A stretch of 64,000 nt of DNA from Entamoeba histolytica HM-1:IMSS (Eukaryota > Evosea > Mastigamoebida > Endamoebidae), in NCBI RefSeq assembly GCF_000208925.1, contig NW_001914867.1, positions 1 to 64,000 on the forward strand, given 5' to 3'. Below are positions 21,478 through 31,059 of this stretch, piece by piece (position 1 is the first letter of the stretch; each line of letters starts with the position of its first letter). Made by a program: the position numbers and the translations under genes. The notes below the pieces were generated by a model that was not told the DNA's origin, did no database searches, and saw nothing but the letters and a program-made list of their open reading frames with translations.

Positions 21478-22386
21478 TTATTTTTGTTTAGTTAAATACC
21501 AATCAAATTCACCATCATATTCAATACCATTTTCCCTAGCTACATTTTGAAAAACTTCTCTCCAAAATTGATACTTTGGTTCTTCTTCAAATCTAAGACT
21601 TCTTGCATAAGAAAGAAATGAAGCAAATTCAACAGGAAGATTTTCACATAATTCTTCTAAAGGAATTTCCATTTTTTTTTTACAAATTTTATCAAATTTT
21701 TCAGTATTATTTTGTCTATTAAAACCTTGCCATGGTAATTTTCCTTTAAGAAAATAAATAAACATATATGCTAAACTTTCTAAATCATCTCTTCTACTTT
21801 GTTCATATCCTTTATGATTATTAATAGACGCATATCTTGCTGTTCCTGTTAATGATTTATCTTCACTATATGCAATATGTTTTCCATTTTCAATGTATTT
21901 TTTACTTAACCCAAAATCAATTATATATACAAAATGAACATTTTTACCACTTCCCATAACAAAATTATCCGGTTTAATATCTCTATGAATATATCCTTTT
22001 TTATGAACATGTTCAATACATCTTAAACATTGATCCACAATCATTAATACTGTTTTTAATGAAAATGGATGTCCAACATATTGAAAAAGATCTTCTAATG
22101 ATGGTCCAAGAAATTCCATTACCATTATATTATAATCATCTTGTTCTCCTGAATAATACACTTTTGTAATTCCTGGGGGATTTGTTTCTCCTTCTGCAAG
22201 ATATGCATAAAGTTGTGCTTCTGCTTTAAGTTGAGGATGTTTGCATTTTTTTAATTCAATTTTTATAGCAACTGATTGTCCTGTCTCTAAGTCTGTTCCT
22301 TGAAAAACATCTCCAAATGACCCTCCTCCTAATTTCTTTTCTAGTTTATATCTATCATGAATAATGAACTCTGCATTTCTTGCCAT
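21478..22386 (-). CDS. casein kinase 1 family protein kinase (302 aa)
   Basis: A complete CK1-type Ser/Thr kinase. Visible: glycine loop LGGGSFGDVFQG, ATP-lysine in VAIKIE, catalytic loop YIHRDIKPDNF, DFG in IIDFGLSKKY, and the CK1-specific SINNHKGYEQSRRDDLESL that replaces the usual APE motif. CK1 enzymes favour acidic or pre-phosphorylated substrates and act in vesicle traffic, DNA repair and signalling. The C-terminus stops soon after the kinase core, without the long regulatory or palmitoylated tail of many CK1s, so localisation must come from partners. ATG at 22386; the start is divergent from the DnaJ-like gene, leaving about 92 bp between them. Confidence 0.95.
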   Translation of the reverse strand: MARNAEFIIHDRYKLEKKLGGGSFGDVFQGTDLETGQSVAIKIELKKCKHPQLKAEAQLYAYLAEGETNPPGITKVYYSGEQDDYNIMVMEFLGPSLEDLFQYVGHPFSLKTVLMIVDQCLRCIEHVHKKGYIHRDIKPDNFVMGSGKNVHFVYIIDFGLSKKYIENGKHIAYSEDKSLTGTARYASINNHKGYEQSRRDDLESLAYMFIYFLKGKLPWQGFNRQNNTEKFDKICKKKMEIPLEELCENLPVEFASFLSYARSLRFEEEPKYQFWREVFQNVARENGIEYDGEFDWYLTKQK

Positions 22387-22478
22387 TTTCTTTTATTTCT
22401 TTTTTTTTTTCTTTCTTTCTCTTTTTTTATTTCTTTTTATTTCTTATTTCTTTTTCTTCTATCTTTTCTTATTCATCC
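22387..22478. promoter_or_regulatory. short divergent promoter with T/C tract
   Basis: About 92 bp separate the casein kinase 1 start (minus) and the likely DnaJ-like start (plus, 22479). The gap is almost all T and C on the plus strand (A/G on the kinase strand). Both transcripts must start here. No clear GAACT box is seen. Confidence 0.4.
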
Positions 22479-23333
22479 ATGCACCAAGTACCACGACAAC
22501 TCCAACTTGTTATGAATCCCGATTTGAACTCTCTTGCTTTTCTTGTATTTCCTTTATTCTTTATTCTCTTAGCTATTCTTATTCTTACTCTTTTTCCCTT
22601 TTTAAAAACTTACTTCATTCCTTCTCATTCTCACTCTACTAAATTAAAAATTGGTATCTCTTTATCTGACGCTTATAGTGGAAATACTATCAAAAGGACT
22701 ATAAAACGGAATGTTCAATGTCCAGTATGTAATGGAAGTGGTGCTGCACATTCACATGCCATTCATAAATGCTCAAAATGTGGGGGAAAGGGGGTGGTTA
22801 AGGAAAATCTAAGAATGGGATTATTTACCTATGAACATTTAATTACTTGTCCCATTTGTGGAGGAAGTGGAAATGAAATCACAGAAAAATGTGAGAAATG
22901 TAATGGTAGTGGAAGAGTGTCTGAAACCACCGAATTTAATATTACCATTCCTAAAGGTAGTAAAACGGGGGATATTCTCAAAATAAAAAATATGGGTGAA
23001 ATGGGTAGTACGCTTCTTTTATTATTAACTGTTAATGACGAAGAGAAGAACTTTAAACGTCAAGGCGATGACTTATTAACTAACCTAACAATTACTTTGA
23101 AAGATGCACTCTTAGGATTTAAAAAACAAATCCCCCACTTAGATGGTCATCAAATATCCATTGAACAAAACGGAGTCACAAGTGATGGTCAAATTATTCG
23201 AATCAAAGGTGAAGGGATGAAAAAGAACTTTTTATTTAATGGGGATTGTTTAATTTCTATCCACGTTGATATGCATTCAATATCTCCTGATCAAGCACTG
23301 AAAATAGCTAAAGTATTAAATCAAACTAATTAA
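22479..23333 (+). CDS. J-domain-less DnaJ-like protein with N-terminal membrane anchor (about 284 aa)
   Basis: The body matches type I DnaJ from the zinc-finger onward: four CxxCxGxG repeats (CPVCNGSG, CSKCGGKG, CPICGGSG, CEKCNGSG) set in the peptide-binding fold, then a C-terminal domain (ITLKDALLGFKK, DGQIIRIKGEGM). There is no J domain: no HPD motif, and the upstream DNA belongs to the kinase promoter. In its place is a hydrophobic segment (about residues 18-45, FLVFPLFFILLAILILTLF). So it can hold client peptides but should not stimulate Hsp70 itself. The open frame reaches back to 22380 as a Phe/Ser run from the T/C tract; I place the start at 22479, with 22512 as the alternative. Confidence 0.75.
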   Translation: MHQVPRQLQLVMNPDLNSLAFLVFPLFFILLAILILTLFPFLKTYFIPSHSHSTKLKIGISLSDAYSGNTIKRTIKRNVQCPVCNGSGAAHSHAIHKCSKCGGKGVVKENLRMGLFTYEHLITCPICGGSGNEITEKCEKCNGSGRVSETTEFNITIPKGSKTGDILKIKNMGEMGSTLLLLLTVNDEEKNFKRQGDDLLTNLTITLKDALLGFKKQIPHLDGHQISIEQNGVTSDGQIIRIKGEGMKKNFLFNGDCLISIHVDMHSISPDQALKIAKVLNQTN

Positions 23334-24199
23334 TTCATTGTCCATCCATCTCTTTTTCATTCATTTGTAATGTTAATCAATGGTTTAATTAATGAATTTT
23401 TGGTTAGAACTTTTTGTTTTAGGGATTGCAATTAATTGTCTTTAAGCGTTTTTTTGTTTGACTCTTTTGTCACTGAAAAAGGAATTACAAGTTAAAAAAT
23501 TGAAAAGTAAGTGAAGTGATTTACTAATTTACCTGTTATTTTTGTTGTATTAGAAAAAGAACCTTAAAGAGAATAATGTACTAATCGAATTATCTATTTT
23601 GATCAGATTAGTTAGCCATTTGTTTTTGACCTTTTAAAATAAAACTCTGTTTCCTTCTTTGTTAATTGATTATTTACAACTACATATGAGCCTATGTGAA
23701 ACATAAAATTTAAGATAAGTAGAGTCAATACTGATGGTTTTTATAAGAATTTTTATGGTAGTTTATTTATGCAAGATAAGTTAATGGTAAAACGAAATTA
23801 AACAATTTTTATGATGATACACTTCTACCAAATGTAAAAACACTATAACAACATTAAAAATACAAAGGATAAAATAAATGAAAATGAAGTGTATTTAATT
23901 ATTTAATTTATTCGTTGTTCATTGATGTAATTATTCAACTAAAATGAATAATGTTAATTTATCTGTAATTTTTCATGTTGAATATTTATATTTCATAATG
24001 AATGTGTTGTTTATATTAAATAGAAATGATAAAACAGAAATAACAATAATATTAATAATGAAATATTATTTTTAATCATTTATTTCATTCTTTTCTATTT
24101 CATTTATTAAATGTAAATATTCTACTTTGAATATTGAAAATTAAATAAATCATAATTTCTAACAATTGTTTGTATTTCTTTTATTCTTTATTTGTATTA
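23334..24199. other. intergenic stretch before the LINE relic
   Basis: A/T-rich with no coding frame. The left end of the retrotransposon relic is not sharp, so part of this could be its eroded 5' end. Confidence 0.4.
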
Positions 24200-24785
24200 T
24201 TTTCATAACTCTACAGAAATTGATGAAGAATATCTTAACACTCTCATCAATAAAATAAAAGAAATGAAAGTAGAAAAATGTACTAACATTAATTACTACT
24301 TTCAAAGAAAATAAACTGACAGATTGATAAATGAAATTAATAATAGATGGATATGGTCAAGAAGCAGAATGCATGAACTGCAAGATGATATGAAGAGGAT
24401 TTCAATGGTTATGCACCTCTATCTCCAAAATAAAATAACAAGAGATAAATTTGATGAAATAAAAGAAATATAAAGAAAATTAATAGACTAGAAGATTTGG
24501 TCAAGGGAAGAAATTGTAGAGAATCAAGTGCAACATGAAATTAAATGAACATGATGAAGAATGAATAAAAGTCAAAGCACTAGAAAGAATAAAGTACCTA
24601 AAATATATGATGACAATGATCAAAGAAAGAATTAAATTTAATAAAAATGAAATAATCAGAATCAATACAAATAAAATCATGTTTGATTCTAACAAGAAAA
24701 TTAGAATAAGGAAGAAACAAAAAATGAAATATACCCAAATAACAATATTACTTTAGAATAATGGAAATCGTTATATGAAACACAG

Positions 24786-25729
24786 GTGATATTAAATAAA
24801 GAGAAATGGAAAATAAAACAAATCACCTCGTGGAATGAAAGATATATCAATTATGATAATGTCATTATAACAATAAATGAATTAAATTTAAGTATAATGA
24901 AAATAAGTAACTGGAAAGCACCAGGAATAGACATTATATATGGGTATTATTGGAAAAGGATGTCATCATCAAGAGAAATCATTCTCAATATCTTCAATGA
25001 ATGGTTAAACTTCCCTGAAAACATCCCATTAGATATGATAAGTGGAAGAACTTTATTAATCCACAAAGGAGGTGATAGGAATATGGATGTCACTAATTAT
25101 CGTCATATCAGTTGTACAAATGTAATTATGAAAGTATTTTATTTACCTCCATATTAAAAGAAAAGATTCACAGAAGACTTAACATGAATTGTGAATCATT
25201 TAAAATTAGTAGAAATCAATTGGGATGTAAGCTACAATCTTTAGCTGCTAAAGAATGAATAATTAATAGTTATATGTTAAAGCAGAAAAAAGAAGAGAAA
25301 TACCCAAAATATGTGGAGTCATATTATGACATTAAGAAAGCATATGACACAGTAAACCACGAATGGGTAATTGAAACATTAAAATATTTTAATTATGAGT
25401 GTGTCATCATTGACATTATTGAAAGTATGATGACTAGACTGAAGATATTCATTGGTTATAAATTTAATGAATATCTATGATGTATTAAATTAAATAGAGG
25501 AATTTTACAAGGTGATTCCTTATCAAATCTACTCTTCATCATTCAGATGAATGTAATTTCTCAAATCATCGAAGAGAAATTCCCAAAAACAAATCACACA
25601 TTATATATGGATGAAATGAGAATAATGACAGAAAGTAGCGAAGAAATGGGAATAATCCACTGTGAATTTAATGATAAATACATCAAAAAATGGAAATGGC
25701 ATCAAATAAGTGGATATTTTAGAAGATGA
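24786..25729 (+). pseudogene. reverse transcriptase remnant of the LINE
   Basis: Recognisable blocks in order: SNWKAPGIDIIYGYYWK and GRTLLIHKGGD with NYRHISC (fingers, 24786-25157); YYDIKKAYDTVNHEWV (motif A Asp, about 25325); GILQGDSLSNLLF (motif B, about 25500); and LYMDEM (motif C, about 25606), where the normal second Asp of YxDD is Glu. In-frame TGA at 25256, 25478 and 25727, plus a frame change near 25160, split it. Catalysis would be lost even without the stops because of the motif C change. Confidence 0.8.
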
Positions 25730-25762
25730 TTTGAGTCAAAAGGAGTAGATAAAACTAATACA

Positions 25763-26549
25763 GTGAAAGCATGGAAGTCCATCAATATTAAGAAGAATGC
25801 ATTTCTCCAATTAACTAAAATGCAAGATGGAGCAATATTTTGTGGGTATAGAAAATCAAAAATAATGAAAAATGAAAGATTGAAATACTCCACAATTTGT
25901 AAAGACAAGATAGCTACAGTAGAGCACATTCTACTATCTTGTATTTATCATAATAAATCACAAATAGAAAAACATGACAATATAGGTATTATAATATGGG
26001 AGGGATTAATAATAAAATATACAGGAAATAATCAATATAAAAATACAATATGAAACAACATTCAAATATAAAGACATCACAATGATATGGAACAAACAAA
26101 TAATGCCTAAAAGTGAATGACAATACCACAAAAGACCAGACATATACGTATTAGATAAAAAGAACAAAACTGGTCTATTATTTGATATGACTATTGTGGC
26201 TGATCACAATATTAATGGAGCCTATTGGAAGAAAAGAAATAAGTATAAGGAATTAAAGAATAGGCTAATGAAAATAGAAAAATTAAAAGATGTCAGAATA
26301 ATTCCAGTAGTAATTTCAATAAATGGAATAATAAATAACTCAAGTGTTAGATTAATTAAAGAATTAAAAATTGAGATTAACATCAAGAAAGAAATGAAAA
26401 ACCTTGTCATAAAAAACATGATGGATGTCATGGAATACTACTTCAATCAAAATAAAACATACTCTGTAGAATTGCTAGAAGATGAAGAATTGGCGGGATT
26501 AGTCTCCCCTGAGCCAGGAACAATAGAAGCTAGTTCTATTAATCTTTAA
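25763..26549 (+). pseudogene. restriction-like endonuclease remnant of the LINE
   Basis: A Cys-His knuckle region (TICKDKIATVEHILLSC) precedes KRPDIYVLDKKNKTGLLFD, which fits PD-x14-D, the catalytic signature of restriction-like endonucleases in R2/R4-clade LINEs including EhLINE. The stretch after it (frame from 26187) is the longest unbroken part and ends at 26549. A TGA at 26118 and a frameshift near 26060 lie just before the PD motif. This enzyme nicks target DNA to prime reverse transcription. Confidence 0.75.
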
Positions 26550-27649
26550 TTAAATGATTTTATAAATTATTTTTAGTGACACATTCTTATATTCTCTTAT
26601 TTCTCTATTTGACCTATAAAATTTACTAAGGATATTATTAGTCAACAAAATTAATTTATGATATTGCATTAATGATTATATATTTATCTTTGGTGAGGGT
26701 TCATGGCAACCTTTGACATTTTGTAATAGTAAGAAACATCTAACAAAGAATTTTCTAACTCTTTTTTATTTAATTGTCATACTTGATGAGTTTATCGTAA
26801 AAAAATGTGTGTATTACCTATATTTTATTTATATTTATACTAGCATACTTCCATTTTATACTCTTTCTTGTCTTAGTCACCATAATTTCATTTAATTTTC
26901 TTCATTTATTTAAGGGTTATCACTCTTACCTTATAAGCATTATTATTAATACAAAAAATTTTGTTTTATTTGTTGGGATAGAAAATGAAAAACAGATATA
27001 CCCAGATTATAAAACTACATCAAAGTTTTCGTTTTATTTGACTATTATTAAAATTGCTTATGCTTTATACTTATTCCTATTTTATTTCTTTTTGTTTAGA
27101 TTTAGAGTTAAGGGATACACTTTTTCCAAAACACATTGAATATTCAAAATAATAATTTTTGAAGAGATGAATTGTAAAAAAAAACAATAAAACAGTCATA
27201 ATAATAAACTGAACTTCTCTCAGTTGGTTATGAATAAAGATTATTTCTAATGACTGATTTACTTATTTTTCTTTCATTCAAATAAATAACCATTATCAAC
27301 CAACTTATATGAAATAATAAGAAACTAAATAAGAAAACTCCTAATTGAGCAATAAGAAATAAGAGAGAGGAAATAAACAACTAGTTCATAAGAGACAAAA
27401 CAAGAATGGCAAGATTTAATGAAAAAGACATAAAAGATGATAATGGAATGATAAACAAAAAGATTAGAGAGAAAAGAAATAAAAGAACAAAAAAGAGGGG
27501 AATTGATAAGTAATGAAATAAAGTCAAAGTTTTGAAGATAATAAAAATAAGAAAGACATGAATGAAAGAGATATATGATAAAGAAAAGATAAAAAGAAAG
27601 AAAAAGAAGAAGTTCAATTAAGAGAATCAAGGAGTAAAGCGTGTTTTAG
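26550..27649. other. intergenic stretch after the LINE relic, 1.1 kb
   Basis: Contains a Tyr/Phe-rich plus-strand frame (26807-27139) of low-complexity type and, from about 27330, a purine-rich plus strand leading into the end of the next minus-strand gene. I see no supported gene. Confidence 0.4.
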
Positions 27650-29282
27650 TTAAAAGGACAAAAGAAAAGGAGGGATTAGAACCAAAACAAATAAGAACAT
27701 AAAAACCATAAGAAGAGTAAATCCAAATTTTTTACCAATAGCAACATTAGTGTTATTAAGTGATAATAACAAATGAATAATGATAAGAAAGAATAAACTT
27801 CCAATAGAAAATTCTAATACATTTGGAGAAAAAGTAGAAGATATTGACATAACAGGTTTAATCAAGTAAATAAATACTAACCAAGGGAGTGATGATGAAA
27901 CTAGTAACATAAATATTGATTGAGAATAACCTTGAATAATAGCTAAATTGCCACAATTCATTCTTCCAGCATTCCAAGCATTAATAAAATGTCTCATACC
28001 ATTTCCAAGGATAGAAATAATACTAACAGCAAGAACATCAGATGGTAAATTAAATATTTTTTGAAGTCTGATAGATAATAAAATTTCAATAAATCCAAAA
28101 ATTGATAAATAAGATAAAGATAATATAAGACTAATTAAAGAACTTCCTTTAAATAATTTGAAAGGAATAGTTATCTTAAATAATTTGATTATTGGATAAA
28201 AAATATTCCATACAAATCCATCAACTAATCTTTCAGTTATTTGATTTTCACATAAAAGGTCTTTACAAGTAATACCAATATCAAAAGAATTTGAAACAAT
28301 CATTTTATTTAAAGATTCTACCCATTCCATTCTTCTTGAACTTCTAAAACCAAATTGTTTATGATCAATAGTATAAATGTCAAATATTTTATTATCTAAA
28401 TTATCACAAATAATATAACTAATATCATCAATATTAATAGATATAAGTGGTGGGGAATGAGGTGATCTATCCTTTCGAATAACTAATTCATCAAAATATA
28501 AATCTGTCCAATGTTCTGACCATTGAGATGATGAATAAGAAACATTACTATAATCAGGAGACTTAAATAATTGGAGTTCAGAATGTAATTTATTTGGAAT
28601 GCCATCATTTTCAGTAATATTTAAAGGTGTTGTATTATTAAGAAAACCTTTTGATATAACAATTTCTTTTGATAATTTATTTGTTAAATAAATTGCAAGA
28701 ATATAAAATAAATAAACACCAAGTGATAACCAAAGTAGAATTTGACCAATTTTTAAATCATCTTGTGAATTAAGAGACTTTGCAAAGATATAATAAAATA
28801 AAATACTAATTAATAAAATTAATGCTTCACGAATAAAACTAATTTTTGCTATTTCAATAAAATCATGAGATAACATTATTGATAACCCACTCATTATTAC
28901 TACACTTTCAAATGAACTTCCTATAATAAGTGAACTTGATGTACTATAATATTTCATAAATATCAATCCAAGAATTCCAATACATAATTCAGGTAAACAA
29001 CTTCCAGTTTGAATAATAAGAGGAGTGAAATAATTTGTTTTAAAGACATAATTACATATAATAGAATATTTATTAAAAATTGGAATAATATATCTGTCTA
29101 CTAAATAATGTGTTCCTAGTTATTTATTTGTTGTTTTCTTTCTTATTATAATTGAACAAACCATATCCACATTGAAAAATAATGTAGAAATATAGAATAA
29201 ACCCTCCATACTTTTCAAAAATTGAAACAGGAACTTCATTAAAAAGATCAAGCCATGTTTGTGTAATACTTTGTGAAGTCAT
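27650..29282 (-). CDS. second CaCA-type exchanger-like protein with central PH domain (528 aa)
   Basis: Exons 29282-29162 and 29115-27650 join over a 46-nt intron (GTTTGT...AACTAG) to give 528 residues. The real start is ATG at 29282; a longer frame opens at TTG. It is collinear with the protein at 6177: CGYG in TM1, TGSCLPELCIGILG in alpha-1 (Glu83), a PH-like domain at about 220-314 (SEHWTDLY, VIRKDRSP, RRMEWVESL), and alpha-2 with GMRHFINAWNAGRMNCGNLAI (Arg415-His416 again in place of the acidic residue), ending in LPW. The first half is more diverged than the second. A cation carrier tied to phosphoinositides is inferred for both. Its promoter is shared with the NSRP1-like gene 72 bp away. 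Confidence 0.7.
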
Positions 29283-29354
29283 TAATCGTTTTATTAGTTT
29301 TCGTATTCTTTTTGTTCTTCCATTATTCAATAAAAATTAACTCTTTATTACAAT

Positions 29355-29969
29355 ATGATGAAAAAGCACCAACTCACCTCTTTAGATGATATTCCTGATT
29401 TTGATTTTGATGAAATGATTAACCAAACTGAGGAATGTAGTGATACTAAACAACCAAAATATGCTTCAAAAATTATTGAGAAAGTACAAAAAAGAAAAGA
29501 CTTTTTAGAAAGAACAAGAAATAAACGAAATGAAAGAATTTTAAATGAAGAAGAAAAGAAAGGAATTTATTCAGGAAAATCACTTCGTTTTGAAAGTAAA
29601 AGTTATAAAGATTTTAAAGACTTAGAAAAAACCCCAACACAACAACCACCTGATATGAATGAGTTTTATAGAAATATTCTTCTAAAACAAAATACAACAA
29701 TAAAAGATAATTTCACACCAGAGTTGCAAAGTAGTAAAACACAAGAAAAAAAGATTAAAAATGAAGAATATGAAAGAAAAAAAGAAATTTTTAAGCAACA
29801 ATATCAAACAGCTCTTAATGAACGAGAACAACAAGAAATGAAAGATATAGAACGATTAAAAGAATTATCAGAATCTAAAGTTAGTAGAAAAGATATTGAG
29901 AATGCAAAACAAAGGTATTTACTTAGAAAAAAATTGAAAGAAAAAGAAAATCAAATTAAAACAAATTAA
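29355..29969 (+). CDS. NSRP1-like (CCDC55, DUF2040) splicing-associated protein (204 aa)
   Basis: A highly charged, coiled-coil protein. After an acidic start (DDIPDFDFDEMI), residues 33-60 read PKYASKIIEKVQKRKDFLERT, like the PKYI..L..A..RK start of the DUF2040 domain of NSRP1. The later EFYRNILLKQN block matches the FYRxLL end of that domain. The C-terminal 60 residues are a Lys/Glu coiled coil. NSRP1 is a nuclear-speckle protein that affects alternative splicing and binds splice sites in animals and yeast relatives. Length is shorter than animal NSRP1 because the Arg-rich C-terminal half is absent. Divergent with the exchanger gene. No intron. Confidence 0.6.
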   Translation: MMKKHQLTSLDDIPDFDFDEMINQTEECSDTKQPKYASKIIEKVQKRKDFLERTRNKRNERILNEEEKKGIYSGKSLRFESKSYKDFKDLEKTPTQQPPDMNEFYRNILLKQNTTIKDNFTPELQSSKTQEKKIKNEEYERKKEIFKQQYQTALNEREQQEMKDIERLKELSESKVSRKDIENAKQRYLLRKKLKEKENQIKTN

Positions 29970-29985
29970 ATAATAAAATGAAGAC

Positions 29986-31038
29986 TTAGTTTTTAATTAA
30001 AGGTTTTATAAATTGTTTTAAATTAGTTCTAAGTGTTGGACTTAAAAATTGTTCAACTTGATCAATAACATGTGATTTGTTACTTGGAATAAATGGATAA
30101 ATTTTAGTATAAAATTCATTTAATAATTGAATAATAAAATTATATTGTTCTTCACTTTGAACTATTCCTTTTCTTTCATTTCTTAATGAAATAACAATTT
30201 CTGCAACAAGTTTTTTTATTTCATATTCATTTAATGCTTTTTTTATATCATTAATTTGTTTTTCTAATTTAATATCAATTAATGTATTATTATTACATTG
30301 ATTGAAATCTATTCTTCCTTTTAATGCTGAATAAAAATGATGTTCATAAATTCTAAATAATATTATAAATGTTCCACTTCTTCCTAATCCAGCTGAACAA
30401 TGAATAATTGGTGGTCCATTTAATTTAATTCCTTTGATTTTTCCTCTACAAACTAAACTAATAAAAAGCATATCAGTAATTTGTTTGATATTACTAGGTA
30501 CTCCAAAATCAGGCCATCCTGTATAATGTATATGAATAATACTTCTTTTACTTTTTTCTATTTGATTTTCAATAATTATTTCTCTAACTTGTGTTTCCAT
30601 TCTTTTAATTGTTTGTAAATCATTATAAAGAATTGTTCCAACTTTAACATTAAATTTCCCATATTTTTGTTCTATTCCATTTTCTGGAAAATACCTTGTA
30701 GCTTTAATTCTATTTTTTTCTTCATACTTTGTTAACATAACAATAATTGGAGTTTCTTGTTCCCAAACCATATTATAAAAATCTTCTATAGTTGTTGTTA
30801 ATGGAGCTTGACATGAAATATATCTTCCTCCAAAAACATAATTAGCATTTATATAATCTCCTGATTTTAATGGTACAATAGTTCTATTATTTGCTAATAC
30901 ATTTTTATATCGATTTTTTGTTAAATTAGATGCTTTACATGATAAACTAAATTCTTCTTCTTTGATAATTGCAGTATGTTGATTAACCCAATCAAATGAA
31001 TATTCTTCTATAGGAGTACTTCCATTTTCAATAGACAT
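29986..31038 (-). CDS. classical protein tyrosine phosphatase (350 aa)
   Basis: A single-domain tyrosine phosphatase. Motifs in order: KNRYKNVL (substrate-recognition loop start), DYINANYV, the WPD loop GWPDFGVP (Asp177 general acid), the P-loop HCSAGLGRSGT (Cys214 nucleophile, Arg220) and a late QSEEQY (Q-loop Gln). All key residues are present, so it should be active on phosphotyrosine proteins. There is no signal peptide or membrane segment, so it is probably cytosolic. An insert (about residues 230-285) between the P-loop and the Q-loop is longer than usual and Lys/Ile-rich. ATG at 31038; no intron. Its 3' end almost touches that of the NSRP1-like gene (16 nt). Confidence 0.9.
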   Translation of the reverse strand: MSIENGSTPIEEYSFDWVNQHTAIIKEEEFSLSCKASNLTKNRYKNVLANNRTIVPLKSGDYINANYVFGGRYISCQAPLTTTIEDFYNMVWEQETPIIVMLTKYEEKNRIKATRYFPENGIEQKYGKFNVKVGTILYNDLQTIKRMETQVREIIIENQIEKSKRSIIHIHYTGWPDFGVPSNIKQITDMLFISLVCRGKIKGIKLNGPPIIHCSAGLGRSGTFIILFRIYEHHFYSALKGRIDFNQCNNNTLIDIKLEKQINDIKKALNEYEIKKLVAEIVISLRNERKGIVQSEEQYNFIIQLLNEFYTKIYPFIPSNKSHVIDQVEQFLSPTLRTNLKQFIKPLIKN

Positions 31039-31059
31039 ATTTCTGTTTTTTCTTATATC

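Larger units (their letters stand above)
24200..26549 (+). mobile_element. decayed non-LTR retrotransposon (EhLINE-like)
   Basis: Successive frames on one strand code for a LINE polyprotein with reverse transcriptase and a restriction-like endonuclease, the R2/R4-type layout of Entamoeba LINEs. It is broken by at least two frameshifts (near 25160 and 26060) and in-frame stops at 25256, 25478, 25727 and 26118, all TGA, with more damage before 24786. The 5' part (24200-24780) keeps only scraps of the ORF1/early ORF2-like sequence. The end follows a final TAA at 26549; no clear target duplication or tail was found by eye. It is certainly inactive. Confidence 0.8.

Noticed and set aside
22380..22478. 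N-terminal 33-codon extension of the DnaJ-like frame
   Set aside because: It is a Phe/Ser run made by the T/C promoter tract and overlaps the start of the kinase gene.
26713..27139. Plus-strand frames of 60 and 110 codons after the LINE
   Set aside because: Aromatic low-complexity composition, overlapping frames, and no family; more likely chance in T-rich DNA.
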